Shown in pieces: positions 1-8,375 of a stretch of 64,000 nt of DNA; positions within the stretch are counted from its first letter, which is position 1, and the number at the start of each line of letters is the position of its first letter. The notes beneath the pieces were generated by a model. That model saw only the letters and a list, made by a program, of their open reading frames with translations. It had not been told where the DNA came from and did not search any database. The DNA comes from Actinoplanes derwentensis (GTDB lineage Bacteria; Actinomycetota; Actinomycetes; Mycobacteriales; Micromonosporaceae), in assembly GCF_900104725.1 (NCBI RefSeq), contig NZ_LT629758.1, forward strand, positions 7,960,001 through 8,024,000, written 5' to 3'. The translations under genes were made by a program, and so were the position numbers.

Positions 1-558
1 AGTGCCGGCAACGACTCGATCGACGGCGACGGCGGCAACGATCTGCTCGCCGGGGGCGCCGGTGACGACGTGTTGCAGGGCAGTAGTGGCGACGACCGGG
101 TCTACGGCGAGGCCGGGGCCGATCGGCTCATCGCGCACGCCTTCGACGGCGACAGCCGGACCGACGGGCATGGCGCGGACCGCTACGCGGGCGGCGCCGG
201 TGACGACACGGTGAGCTACGCGTCGTACTTCAACTCGAACGTGTCCGCCGACCCGGACGGGGTGAGCGGTGACGACGGCGCCGACGGCGAGCGGGACACC
301 ATCGCCACCGACGTCGAGAACATCTGGGGTGGTGCCGGCAACGACCGGCTCATCGGCGGGCCCGGCGACAACTTCCTGTCCGGTGGGGCGGGCAACGACC
401 GGCTGGAAGGTCGTGGCGGCGCCGACATGCTCTATGGCAACGAGGGCGACGACTTCCTGGACGGCGGGGACGACGGCGTGGCCGACACCCTCGACGGCTT
501 CGAGGGCCGGGATGTCTGCGCTCAGTGGCCGCTGGACTTCGCTCAGCGCTGCGAGTAG
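1..558 (+). CDS. RTX-type calcium-binding repeat protein, C-terminal part (cut by window edge)
   Basis: The reading frame is open from base 1 and stops at 556-558, so only the last 185 residues are visible. They are built from glycine-aspartate nonapeptides of the GGxGxDxLx type (for example GGAGNDRLEG and GNEGDDFLDGG), the parallel beta-roll that binds calcium in RTX (HemolysinCabind) proteins. Such proteins are usually secreted and fold outside the cell on meeting calcium. The last 25 residues contain two cysteines and no repeat, so this is the true C-terminus. The catalytic or adhesive part lies upstream of the window, so the function is unknown. Confidence 0.85.
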   Translation, partial: SAGNDSIDGDGGNDLLAGGAGDDVLQGSSGDDRVYGEAGADRLIAHAFDGDSRTDGHGADRYAGGAGDDTVSYASYFNSNVSADPDGVSGDDGADGERDTIATDVENIWGGAGNDRLIGGPGDNFLSGGAGNDRLEGRGGADMLYGNEGDDFLDGGDDGVADTLDGFEGRDVCAQWPLDFAQRCE

Positions 559-884
559 TTCTGCGCGCGTAACTCCACCAGCAGGCCGTCCCGGTCGGTG
601 AGGACGGCTCCGAGGATGCGCCGGCCTGCCGCGAGCAGGTCGGCGACGTCCGGGGTGCTGAGGGCGTACATCACCAGAGCGCCGTCCCGGAACGAGGTGA
701 CGATGCCGGCCCGGCGCAGGACCGCGAGCTGCTGGGACAGGTTGGAGGCCTCGACGTCGATCTCGGCGAGCAGGTCACGCACCGGCCGCGGGCCGCCCTG
801 CAGCAGCTCCAGTACCCGGATCCGGACCGGATGGCCGAGTGTCCGGAACATCTCCGCTTTCGCCTGGTACAGCGGCACCGACAC
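543..884 (-). CDS. ArsR-type winged-helix transcriptional regulator
   Basis: The 113-residue protein is a small ArsR/SmtB-like repressor. LGHPVRIRVLELL is the first helix pair, and SNLSQQLAVLRRAGIV is the helix-turn-helix, with the S-x-L-S-Q-Q-L-x-x-L-R pattern of the family. The metal-binding ELCVCDL motif of classic metal sensors is absent, so the ligand is not evident. I chose the GTG at 884 because a strong purine-rich ribosome site (GAGGGGAGGGG) lies just before it; the frame is open further upstream to 1016 but without such a site. The gene overlaps the end of the RTX gene by 16 bases on the opposite strand and is divergent from the roadblock gene. Confidence 0.85.
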   Translation of the reverse strand: MSVPLYQAKAEMFRTLGHPVRIRVLELLQGGPRPVRDLLAEIDVEASNLSQQLAVLRRAGIVTSFRDGALVMYALSTPDVADLLAAGRRILGAVLTDRDGLLVELRAQNYSQR

Positions 885-1052
885 GTCCCCTCCCCTCTGA
901 CCGCTTTCGTAGTTGCAGAAATCTTCAACTGCCTGGTTGGTACGAACATTGAACCCATGTCCCGAGAGCGCCGAGGCGGACATCGTGTGCGACTCGTTCC
1001 GTTCGGTGTCGTACACGCTCTGCCACAGACCTGGACCGATGTGGAGGATCAG

Positions 1053-1424
1053 ATGCCGGACATGGACGTAGCCCTCAAGGACGCGATGCAGATCGATGGC
1101 GCGATCGGAGCCGCGCTCGTCGACCGTTCCAGCGGAATGGCGCTGGGGGTCGCGGGCGGGAGCAGGGACTTCGACCTACAGGTGGCCGCCGCCGCCAACA
1201 CCGAGGTGGTTCGCGCGAAGCTGCGCACGATGGAGATGCTCAACCTGCACGAGAAGATCGAGGACATCCTGATCACCCTCGACTCCCAGTACCACCTGAT
1301 CCGCCCGTTGACCGGCCGTTCCGGGCAGGGCCTGTTCCTCTACATCGCGCTGAACAAGGACCGCGCCAATCTCGCTCTGGCCCGGCACCAGTTGAAGCGG
1401 ATCGAGGGCGGCCTCGACCTCTAG
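1053..1424 (+). CDS. Roadblock/LC7-like domain protein
   Basis: The 123-residue protein has the compact alpha/beta layout of Roadblock/LC7 proteins: an amphipathic helix, the strand pair AALVDRSSGMALGVAGG, the helix FDLQVAAAANTEVVRAKLRTM, and C-terminal strands ending in LFLYIALNKDRANLALARHQL. In actinobacteria such proteins act with small Ras-like GTPases, as in the conservon seen later in this window, but no GTPase gene adjoins this copy. Start at 1053 is set by GGAGG six bases upstream. It is divergent from the ArsR-type gene, with 168 bases between them. Assignment rests on fold pattern rather than an obvious signature, so confidence is moderate. Confidence 0.65.
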   Translation: MPDMDVALKDAMQIDGAIGAALVDRSSGMALGVAGGSRDFDLQVAAAANTEVVRAKLRTMEMLNLHEKIEDILITLDSQYHLIRPLTGRSGQGLFLYIALNKDRANLALARHQLKRIEGGLDL

Positions 1425-1465
1425 GATGATCCCGCTGATCGGATTCGCACATCTGTTCGAGTTAT

Positions 1466-1491
1466 CCACAGGCTGTGCACACAGCCTGTGG
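1466..1491. terminator. Hairpin between convergent genes
   Basis: An 11-bp perfect inverted repeat (CCACAGGCTGT at 1466-1476, ACAGCCTGTGG at 1481-1491) with a 4-base loop lies between the roadblock gene end (1424) and the bioY gene end (1503). A bidirectional terminator is the likely role. There is no T-run, as is common in actinobacteria. Confidence 0.7.
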
Positions 1492-1502
1492 GTATCCCGG
1501 AT

Positions 1503-2096
1503 TCAGCGCCGGCGGTTGATCAGCAGCCAGGTACCGGGGAGCAGAGCCGCCGCGAGCAGCACCTTCAGCACGTCGCCGATCAAGTACGGAACCAGGCCGT
1601 TGGCGGCCGCGGAGGCCAGGTCGGAGCCGGTGGCGACGGCCAGCCACGGCACCCCGACCAGGTAGATCAGTGAGTGCCCGGCGGCCATCAGGCCGATCGT
1701 GTGCGAGGGGCGGCGGTCCCCACCGAGCGCCGCGAGCTGCCCGATCAGCGCGGTCGCGATGATGAATCCGAGCAGGTAACCGGCGGTGGCCGAGGGCCAG
1801 CCGGAGGTGCCGCCGGCGAACCACGGGACCCCGAGCACCCCGGCGACCAGGTAGAGCAGCATGCCGGCCGAGCTGCGGGCCGCGCCGAGGGTGGCACCGG
1901 CCAGCAGGACGGCGAAGGTCTGCCCGGTGATCGGCACGGGTGATCCGGGAACCGGGATGGAGAGTTGCGCGGCGAGGCCGACGGCGCCGGCCGCACCGAG
2001 GATCAGGACCACATCGCGTACGGCGGACCGGCCCCACACGTCGGCGAGCACTCCGGTCGGCCGGCCCTCAACGATGCCGAAAGCGCTGTATGTCAC
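1503..2096 (-). CDS. bioY: Biotin transporter substrate-binding subunit BioY
   Basis: A 197-residue integral membrane protein with about six hydrophobic segments. It carries the BioY signature: GSPVPITGQTFAVLLAGATLG near the first third, GGTSGWPSATAGYLLGF in the middle, and NGLVPYLIGDVLKVLLAA near the end. BioY is the S component of an energy-coupling-factor transporter that captures biotin. No bioM/bioN genes for the ATPase and T subunits are nearby, so it must work alone or share a common ECF module encoded elsewhere. The GTG start at 2096 is preceded by CAGGAG. The last residues (NRRR) are a positively charged cytoplasmic tail. Confidence 0.93.
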   Translation of the reverse strand: MTYSAFGIVEGRPTGVLADVWGRSAVRDVVLILGAAGAVGLAAQLSIPVPGSPVPITGQTFAVLLAGATLGAARSSAGMLLYLVAGVLGVPWFAGGTSGWPSATAGYLLGFIIATALIGQLAALGGDRRPSHTIGLMAAGHSLIYLVGVPWLAVATGSDLASAAANGLVPYLIGDVLKVLLAAALLPGTWLLINRRR

Positions 2097-2125
2097 CGGG
2101 GCTCCTGTCCGTACGGGTGGGAGGA

Positions 2126-2173
2126 ACGATAGGCCCCCGGGTGCCAGAACGGCAGTGACCAGGGGCCTATCGT
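2126..2173 (-). terminator. Hairpin terminator after the M4 metallopeptidase gene
   Basis: A 12-bp perfect stem (ACGATAGGCCCC at 2126-2137 pairing with 2162-2173) with a 24-base loop sits between the metallopeptidase stop (2196) and the bioY start (2096), both on the minus strand. It probably ends the protease transcript and insulates bioY. Confidence 0.65.
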
Positions 2174-2195
2174 GATCGTTTCGGAGCCTCTCCGG

Positions 2196-4157
2196 TCAGA
2201 CGGTGAGGGTCCAGGTGTTGATGTAACCGGTGTCCGAGGAGTAGAGGTCCTGGGCCTTCAGGCGCCAGGTGCCGTTCGCAGCCTCACTCGACAGGTTCGC
2301 CGTGTAGGTCGCGACGACGTTGTCGGTGCTGTCCGAAGTGGACGTCGCCTTCAGGGCGTAGACGGTGCCGTCCGGCGCGACCAGGTCGAGCTTCACGTCA
2401 CCGCGGTAGGTGTGCACCACGTTCACCGCGATCGTCGACGTCGACGAGGCGCTGCGGGCGCAGCCACTGATCGCGATGTCGCTGTAGACCGCGACGCCGG
2501 CGTCCGGGATCGAGACGTCGGTGGCGTTGGTCCCGGCACAGCCCGCCGGAGCGGACGTCGTCGAGGTGGTGGGGGAGGCCGTCGGCGACGTGGTCGAACC
2601 GGTGCAGGTCGGGTCGGCGGTCTGGGCCGGCACGCTGACGGCGTCCCAGGCGGCCTTGGTGGTGTTGAAGAGTGCGCAGGTGCTGTCCAGGGCCTTGGCC
2701 GAGGTCAGCGTCCAGGTGCGGTACTTCAGGTAGGACGAGCTGGAGGTCTTCATCAGCATCGCGTTGTACATGATCTTGGTGGCGGTCTGGATGCCGACGC
2801 CGGTGATGGCGCCGCTGCCCGAGCAGCGGGTGCTGGCGGGCTGGCCGTTGGTCGGGGCGGTGCCTTCGGCGAGCAGGTAGAACCAGTGGTTTCCGGGACC
2901 GGCCGCGGCGTGCACCTCCTGGCTGGGGGTGCTGCTGGAGTAGCAGTTGTCGTCGCCGGCGAGTGACGGGTTGTACATGTAGCGGATCGGGCCGGAGCCG
3001 ACCAGGTTGACCTCTTCGCCGACCTGGTAGTCGGCCGGGTCGCTGGCGTTCGCGGCGTAGGCCTCGGTGGCCGCGCCGAAGACGTCACCGACGAACTCCT
3101 GGGTGCCGTTGCCGGAGATGCCGCCAGGGGTGTTGTCGTCGATGCCGTGACCGATCTCGTGACCCACCACGTCGAGCGAGGAGATCCACTGGCCGGCGTT
3201 GTTCTTGCCGATCTGGACCTGGGTGCCGTCGTAGTACGCGTTCACCTCGTTCAGCCCGACCCGGATCGGCCAGGCGCCACCGCTGCTGGTGAAGCCGGTA
3301 CGGCCCAGCCAGGACGACAGCATCGCCTTCTGCTTCTGCGCCGCGTAGAACGCGTCGACGCAGCCGGTCTCCTTGTTGGTGCCGACGCCGGTGCCCCACG
3401 CGTTGTCGGTGCCGCTGAAGGTGGTGTTGGTCGACGCGTCCTGACAGGTCAGGGTCGCGATCGACGGGTCCTTCAGGCTGTACGTGCTGCTGGACAGCGT
3501 GGTGTCCAGGCTGACCGAACCGACGATCCAGCCGGTCCCGGTGCCGGTCACCTCGGTGACGTGCTCCTTGGTGCGCAGCACTGCGCCGCTGGTGGCGTCG
3601 ACGTCGACGGTGAGACGGCTGACCTGATCCTCACCGTGATCGTTGACCTTGGTGCCGTTGACGGTCGACTCCCAGGCCAGCGCCGGAGCAGACTCCGAGT
3701 TGACCACGACGAGGCGGGTGCTCTCGACGTTCTTCACGGTCTTGAGCTCGGCCTTCGCGAACGGCACCGAGTCGGCCGCGGAGAGCTTCGGGGTCACCGA
3801 GAGGTCGCCGATCGGCCGGGTCTGCGCGACCGACGTGTACTGCGTCTGACCGGACTGGTCGGTGACGACGACGAAGTCACCACCGATGACCGGCAGACCC
3901 TTGTACGTGCGGTCGTACGGGACGTACTGCAGCTTGTCTGTGGTGATCACCTGGCGTTGGACGAACGCCTCGCCGTCGCTGGACTGCAGCACCGGGGGAC
4001 GTCCGGCCACGAGAGCCGACGCGCTGTCCGACGCGCGCGCGGCCAGCGCGGCGGGATCGGACGGAATGGCGGTCGCCGGTCCGGCGACCGCCACCATCGC
4101 TGAGGCGGCCGCGGTCGCGGCAGCCAGTGCGATGACGACTGGGGTACGTGATTTCAC
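2196..4157 (-). CDS. Secreted M4 (thermolysin-like) metallopeptidase with C-terminal P domain
   Basis: 653 residues. A signal peptide (KSRTPVVIALAAATAAASA and following, cleavage near GPATA) is followed by an FTP/PepSY propeptide, then the zinc protease core. HEIGH at residues 333-337 gives two zinc histidines and the catalytic glutamate; the downstream GTQEFVGDVFGA segment holds the third ligand. A Ser/Thr/Pro linker leads to a proprotein-convertase P domain (from ATDVSIPDAG to the end WTLTV), which usually helps binding or folding. It degrades extracellular protein. The GTG at 4157 follows GAGAGGAG; an upstream in-frame start (4199) would put 14 non-signal residues ahead of the signal peptide. 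It is a single gene with its own terminator. Confidence 0.93.
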   Translation of the reverse strand: MKSRTPVVIALAAATAAASAMVAVAGPATAIPSDPAALAARASDSASALVAGRPPVLQSSDGEAFVQRQVITTDKLQYVPYDRTYKGLPVIGGDFVVVTDQSGQTQYTSVAQTRPIGDLSVTPKLSAADSVPFAKAELKTVKNVESTRLVVVNSESAPALAWESTVNGTKVNDHGEDQVSRLTVDVDATSGAVLRTKEHVTEVTGTGTGWIVGSVSLDTTLSSSTYSLKDPSIATLTCQDASTNTTFSGTDNAWGTGVGTNKETGCVDAFYAAQKQKAMLSSWLGRTGFTSSGGAWPIRVGLNEVNAYYDGTQVQIGKNNAGQWISSLDVVGHEIGHGIDDNTPGGISGNGTQEFVGDVFGAATEAYAANASDPADYQVGEEVNLVGSGPIRYMYNPSLAGDDNCYSSSTPSQEVHAAAGPGNHWFYLLAEGTAPTNGQPASTRCSGSGAITGVGIQTATKIMYNAMLMKTSSSSYLKYRTWTLTSAKALDSTCALFNTTKAAWDAVSVPAQTADPTCTGSTTSPTASPTTSTTSAPAGCAGTNATDVSIPDAGVAVYSDIAISGCARSASSTSTIAVNVVHTYRGDVKLDLVAPDGTVYALKATSTSDSTDNVVATYTANLSSEAANGTWRLKAQDLYSSDTGYINTWTLTV

Positions 4158-4169
4158 GCCTACTCCTCT

Positions 4170-4193
4170 CCCGCCCGTGGGGGTTCGGGCGGG
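4170..4193 (-). promoter_or_regulatory. Leader hairpin just ahead of the metallopeptidase ribosome site
   Basis: An 8-bp perfect inverted repeat (CCCGCCCG / CGGGCGGG, 8-base loop) lies immediately upstream of the GAGAGGAG ribosome site of the M4 protease gene. If transcribed, it would fold in the mRNA leader and could affect stability or ribosome access. This is inferred from position only. Confidence 0.35.
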
Positions 4194-4292
4194 CCTCAAC
4201 CGTCCGTAGACGGCGGGTCACACCGAGGTGACTTGAGGTGAGACGTTAGATATCGACAAGCTTCACCGAATCGGGGAAAACCCTTGCGAGGG

Positions 4293-4874
4293 TCAGCCGC
4301 CGATCTCGCTGACCTCGACGAACGGAGCATCGTTGAACCACTGTGCGTGAACGATGAAGCTGTGGTTGGTCTCGTTGAAGTAGACCGCCAGGTTCACGTC
4401 GGAGCCCTGCTTCACCACCTGGAAACCGTCCGCCGGAGTGGCTGTGACCAGCGAGACGATGCCCTTGCTGGTCATCTTGATCACCGCCGTGCCGCCCTCG
4501 GTCACGAACGACTTCAGATAGGTCTTGACGCCGTCACTGGTAGTGACGGTCCAGCCGTCCTCGACAGTTGTCGCCGGTTTAGTGGTGGGAGTCACTCGGG
4601 ACGGTTCAATCGAAGTGTGTGATTTCGACGACGGTTTCGGCTCGGCCGTCGACCGGGTGCGCGACGGCGCGGGCCGAGTGGTCTTCGCCGGCGGCGGCAC
4701 GTCACTCGTCTCGGCCACCGCGGTCGGTGCCGGAAGCTGATTGATGTCCGGCAGCTCGCCGGACCCGGTCCGGGCGGCACTCAGCACCGGAGTCAGCGCG
4801 ACCGAGGAGAGCGCGATGCTGGTCGCCGTGGCCAGACACCACCCCGCTATCGGCATCCAGCGGGAAGAGCGCAC
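4293..4874 (-). CDS. Secreted protein of unknown function with Pro/Thr-rich linker
   Basis: 193 residues. The N-terminal hydrophobic stretch (GWCLATATSIALSSVALTP) looks like a signal peptide or anchor. Residues about 40-105 are rich in proline, threonine and lysine, as in wall-spanning linkers. The last 85 residues form a beta-rich domain starting WTVTTSDGVKTYLKSF and ending VEVSEIGG, for which I recognise no family. The GTG start follows AGAGGAT. It lies alone between the TnpB element and the M4 protease, on the same strand. Export is well supported; function is not. Confidence 0.7.
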   Translation of the reverse strand: MRSSRWMPIAGWCLATATSIALSSVALTPVLSAARTGSGELPDINQLPAPTAVAETSDVPPPAKTTRPAPSRTRSTAEPKPSSKSHTSIEPSRVTPTTKPATTVEDGWTVTTSDGVKTYLKSFVTEGGTAVIKMTSKGIVSLVTATPADGFQVVKQGSDVNLAVYFNETNHSFIVHAQWFNDAPFVEVSEIGG

Positions 4875-4921
4875 GCGGCCATCCTCTCACCTGCCCCTGT
4901 GACTCCTCCGCCCGATGGACC

Positions 4922-4952
4922 GAGCGGCTTCTCTGAACGTTTAAGCGGTCAG
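4922..4952 (-). ncRNA. Candidate 3' end of the TnpB omega RNA / element right end
   Basis: On the minus strand the tnpB stop codon is enclosed by CTTCTGA and TCAGAGAAG, which pair with one bulge. Omega RNAs of this family typically extend from inside the 3' part of tnpB into the right end and finish at a hairpin. The exact end, and so the guide, cannot be fixed from a single copy. Confidence 0.3.
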
Positions 4953-6110
4953 AAGGGCCAGCCCGGCCCTGAGTACGTTGATGGCGCCGACGACGTCAGC
5001 GTGATCGGTATAGTCACACGACATGCAACGGAAGTCGGCTTGGGTGAGGCGGTTCTCCCGCGCACAATGCCCACAGAGCGGGCACGTGCGGGAGGTGTTG
5101 GCGGGGTTGACCTCGACAACCACGCGTCTGGCGCTTTCAGCCTTGGCCCGAAGTACGGTGAGGAACACCCCCCAGCCCGCATCTAGGATCGACCGATTCA
5201 AGCCGGTCTTCTGTGCCACGTTGGTCCCCGGCTGATCAGCGGTGCCGGACGCCGAACGTGTCATGTTCGTGATGCTCAGTGCTTCGACCGCGATTACGTC
5301 ATAGTTCTCGACCAGCCAACGGGCGGTCTTGTGGGCATGGTCAAGGCGTCGTCGACGGACCTTGGCATGCAAGGCGGCGACCCGGTCGCGAGCCTTACCC
5401 CGCCGGCGGGAGCGGGTTTTGCGGCGAGCGAGAGCCTGCTGGGCGGCCGCCAGTCGGGCGGCGGTGCGGCGCCCGTATCGCGGATTGGTGACATGAACGC
5501 CGTCGGAAGTGGTCAGGAACGAGGCGATGCCCATGTCGACGCCTATCGACCGGCCGGTGTGCGCGAACGCTGGCTCGGGAACGTCATCACAGGACAGAAT
5601 CAGGTACCAACGTCGGCCTTCACGCTTGATGCTGATCGTCTTGATGACCCCTTCGGTCTTGCGGTGGGCGTGGACCCGGACGTGACCAATACCTTGAAGG
5701 TAGACGCGGGTCTGCCCGCTGTCGGGAGTGGAATCCCAGCGGCAGCCGTCCCGGTCCTTGGGCCATTCGACGGTGTCGAACCAGCCCGCCCCCTTGAACC
5801 GGGGAAATCCTGGTACCTGGCCGGTTCTCAGTCGCCGAAGGAAGGCCTGGAACGTCTTGTCAAGGCGGCGCAGAGTGGCCTGCTGAGAGGAGAACGACCA
5901 GCGAGCTTGGCCTAAGGGATCGGCGCGGCGGATGTCCTTGAGCTGTGCGGACTGTTCGCCGTAGCGGATGGAAACCTTGGCCTTGCGGTACGCCTCGCGG
6001 CGTTCCTCCAGCGCTGCGTTGTACAGGTTCCGGTGAGCGTCGAGGCATGCAGTCAGCATCTGTTGTTGCCCGGTAGTAGGCCGTAGCAGAAACTTGAACG
6101 ACTTCCTCAC
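4941..6110 (-). CDS. tnpB: TnpB, RNA-guided nuclease of an IS200/IS605-type (IS1341-like) element
   Basis: 389 residues from the GTG at 6110. The fold begins with the typical RKSFKFLLRPT strand and helices, and the split RuvC site is complete: Asp192 in GVDMG, Glu276 in VIAVEAL and Asp372 in HADVVGAINVL. A four-cysteine zinc ribbon (Cys343, 346, 362, 365) interrupts the last part. TnpB proteins cut DNA guided by an omega RNA transcribed from the gene's 3' end and flank. No tnpA transposase is adjacent, so the copy is a solo element. The protein looks full length and active. A small hairpin overlaps the stop codon and may be part of the right end. Confidence 0.93.
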   Translation of the reverse strand: MRKSFKFLLRPTTGQQQMLTACLDAHRNLYNAALEERREAYRKAKVSIRYGEQSAQLKDIRRADPLGQARWSFSSQQATLRRLDKTFQAFLRRLRTGQVPGFPRFKGAGWFDTVEWPKDRDGCRWDSTPDSGQTRVYLQGIGHVRVHAHRKTEGVIKTISIKREGRRWYLILSCDDVPEPAFAHTGRSIGVDMGIASFLTTSDGVHVTNPRYGRRTAARLAAAQQALARRKTRSRRRGKARDRVAALHAKVRRRRLDHAHKTARWLVENYDVIAVEALSITNMTRSASGTADQPGTNVAQKTGLNRSILDAGWGVFLTVLRAKAESARRVVVEVNPANTSRTCPLCGHCARENRLTQADFRCMSCDYTDHADVVGAINVLRAGLALLTA

Positions 6111-6336
6111 TGCGCGCGGCCCCCGACCGAGCAGCGGTCCTGCGGGCGCCACACCAAGTGGTGTCCGAAGTCATATTCCGCCTTTGCGGAGAACGGCGCT
6201 CCACGGCTCACATCGCAAATCTATGCACGTTTCATATCCATCAGTCGCACCCGGAGTGTGATTACGACTGAGTTACCGTGCTGCCCACCCCGGTCCATCG
6301 GTCGTAAGAATGCGATAGTCCCTTCGGAGGTAACTG

Positions 6337-7023
6337 ATGGCGATGATCCTGTTGGTCGAGGACGACCGCATCATCACGGCCGCGCTGACCCGGGCCCTGA
6401 CCGATGCCGGGCATGTGGTGCGCCCGGTCGGCCTGGCTGCCCAGGCGCTGAAGATCGTCACGCAGGAACGGCCCGACCTGGTCATCCTCGACCTCGGGCT
6501 GCCCGACATCGACGGCACCGACGCGCTGCGTATGATGCGAACCGTCTCCGACGTCCCGGTCATCGTGGCCACTGCCCGGCGCTCCGAGGCGGACATCATC
6601 GCCCTGCTCTCGGCCGGCGCCGACGACTACGTGACCAAGCCGTTCTCCGGCGGCCACATCCTGGCCCGTATCTCCGCCGTGCTGCGCCGGTCCCGCGCCA
6701 CCGTCGAGCAGCAGCCCAACGCCATCACCGTGGGCGAGCTGGTGATCCGCCCCCGACAACGCCGGGTGGAGTTGCGGGGCGAGCCGCTGCAACTGACCCG
6801 CCGCGAATTCGACGTCCTCGCCTACCTCGCCGAGCGCGTCGGTCAGGTGATCAGCCGGCGCGAGCTGATGAACCAGGTGTGGCAGCAGGCCCGGATCGGT
6901 GAGGAACAGACCATCGACGTACACATCTCCTGGTTGCGCCGCAAGCTCGGCGAGACCGCCGCCAAACCGTGCTACCTGCACACCGTACGAGGCGTGGGTG
7001 TGATGATGGTCGATCCGCAGTGA
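6337..7023 (+). CDS. OmpR/PhoB-family response regulator
   Basis: 228 residues. The receiver domain starts MAMILLVEDD with the acidic pair, carries the phosphoacceptor aspartate in LVILDLGLPD, and the conserved lysine in YVTKPFSGGH. The C-terminal winged helix runs from ITVGELVIRP to GVGVMMVDPQ, with LTRREFDVLAYLAE and ISWLRRKLGE as typical OmpR elements. The ATG at 6337 follows GGAGG. It overlaps the histidine kinase gene by four bases (GTGA), so the two are translationally coupled. A likely target is the LPMO gene next door, whose upstream region has a paired CGTTA repeat. Confidence 0.95.
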   Translation: MAMILLVEDDRIITAALTRALTDAGHVVRPVGLAAQALKIVTQERPDLVILDLGLPDIDGTDALRMMRTVSDVPVIVATARRSEADIIALLSAGADDYVTKPFSGGHILARISAVLRRSRATVEQQPNAITVGELVIRPRQRRVELRGEPLQLTRREFDVLAYLAERVGQVISRRELMNQVWQQARIGEEQTIDVHISWLRRKLGETAAKPCYLHTVRGVGVMMVDPQ

Positions 7024-8288
7024 GGTGGGCGCTCAACCGCCTCGCCCTGGCGATCACCTCGATGGTGGCTCTGGCGTTCCTGGTCCCGCTCGCGGTGGCG
7101 ACCCGGCAGATCGCCTACGACCGGGCCATCTCCGACGCCCGCCAGCAGGCCACCTCGATGGTGACAGTGCTCGGCGTCAACAGTGACCCGTTCACCCTGA
7201 CCAACGCGGTCGCCAGCACCGCCGCCGGCAGCGTCGGAAGGCTCGCCGTCCACCTGCCCGGCGTCGACCCGATCGGCAACACGCACCTGACCGGTGAGGT
7301 GGTGCGACGGGCCGCACAGGACCGGCGGGCGGCCACCGCGCACACCGACGACGGGGTGGCGTACCTGCAGCCGACAGTGCTCACCGACGGTCGTACCGTC
7401 GTGGTCGAGGTCTTCGTCCCCGACGAGGAGACCCGGCGCGGTGTCGTCGTCGCCTGGCTCGCCCTCGGCGGCCTCGCCGTGGTCCTGGTCGGCGGCTCGA
7501 CCCTCTTCGCCGACCGGCTCGGCGGCCAGCTGGTGCGCGCCACCCGCCAGCTCGCGGCGGCCAGCCGTCGTCTCGGCGGCGGCGAACTCAACAAACGGAT
7601 CACCCCCGTCGGCCCGCGCGAACTGCGCGACGCCGCGAGCGCCTTCAACGGCATGGCCGACGATCTGCGACGGTTGCTGGACCGCGAGCGGGAACTGGCC
7701 GCCGACCTTTCCCACCGATTGCGTACGCCACTGACCGGTCTCCGCCTGGACGTCGAAGCGATGCCACCCGGTCCGATCGCGGAACGCATGCGCCAAGCCT
7801 GTGACCTGCTGGACGAGGAGCTGGAGGCGATCATCACCGGCGCCCGGCTGGGCAGCATCGAGAATCGTGGCTCCCAACAGTGCGACCTGGTCGACGTGCT
7901 GGCCGACCGCCTCGCCTTCTGGTCGGTGCTGGCCGAAGATCAGGAACGGCCGTGGGAGGTGGTCGGCGGCAACGAGCCGGTCCTGCTCCCGATGCCGGCC
8001 GGTGAGATGATCCTGGTGGTGGACGCCCTGCTCGGCAACGTCTTCTCACACACCCCTGACGGCACCGCGTTCCGGGTCCTGGTCTCGGCCGGCGGCCTGC
8101 TGGTCGACGACGCCGGCCCCGGGATCGTCGACCCGGAGACCGCGGTGAAACGCGGTTACAGCGGCGCCGGCTCAACCGGCTTGGGCCTGGACATCGTGCG
8201 CCGGGCGGCGGAGACCGTCGGCGGGCGGATGGTGATCGACCGATCGTCGCTGGGCGGCGCCCGGATCGGCTTCCTGCTGACTTTATGA
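7020..8288 (+). CDS. Sensor histidine kinase
   Basis: 422 residues from the GTG at 7020, which overlaps the regulator stop. Two membrane segments (about residues 7-30 and 145-165) bracket an extracellular sensor of about 115 residues; a HAMP segment follows (ATRQLAAASRRLGGGELNKRI). The phosphoacceptor histidine is in LAADLSHRLRTPLTGL. The ATPase domain shows the N box (LLGNVFSHTPDG), G1 (DDAGPGIVDP) and G2 (STGLGLDIVRR). The partner is the upstream OmpR-type regulator. The stimulus is unknown; the neighbouring LPMO and DUF305 genes point to chitin use or copper. Confidence 0.93.
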   Translation: MRWALNRLALAITSMVALAFLVPLAVATRQIAYDRAISDARQQATSMVTVLGVNSDPFTLTNAVASTAAGSVGRLAVHLPGVDPIGNTHLTGEVVRRAAQDRRAATAHTDDGVAYLQPTVLTDGRTVVVEVFVPDEETRRGVVVAWLALGGLAVVLVGGSTLFADRLGGQLVRATRQLAAASRRLGGGELNKRITPVGPRELRDAASAFNGMADDLRRLLDRERELAADLSHRLRTPLTGLRLDVEAMPPGPIAERMRQACDLLDEELEAIITGARLGSIENRGSQQCDLVDVLADRLAFWSVLAEDQERPWEVVGGNEPVLLPMPAGEMILVVDALLGNVFSHTPDGTAFRVLVSAGGLLVDDAGPGIVDPETAVKRGYSGAGSTGLGLDIVRRAAETVGGRMVIDRSSLGGARIGFLLTL

Positions 8289-8302
8289 CCCTCTTCCGGT
8301 CT

Positions 8303-8340
8303 CGTTAAGGCCCCGTTATGGCAGCGCCTCATAACGTTCC
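8303..8340 (+). promoter_or_regulatory. Candidate response-regulator binding site upstream of the LPMO gene
   Basis: CGTTA occurs at 8303-8307 and again at 8314-8318, an 11-base direct repeat, with an inverted copy (TAACG) at 8332-8336. Direct repeats with 11-base spacing are the usual layout of OmpR/PhoB-type sites. It lies in the 87-base gap between the kinase and LPMO genes. The role is inferred. Confidence 0.4.
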
Positions 8341-8375
8341 GGTTCGTAATCGCCGGACGGATTTGGAGTGCTCAC

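Noticed and set aside
1462..1470. TTATCCACA, a perfect DnaA box
   Set aside because: Only one box, inside a terminator-like hairpin, with no dnaA or dnaN nearby; not an origin.
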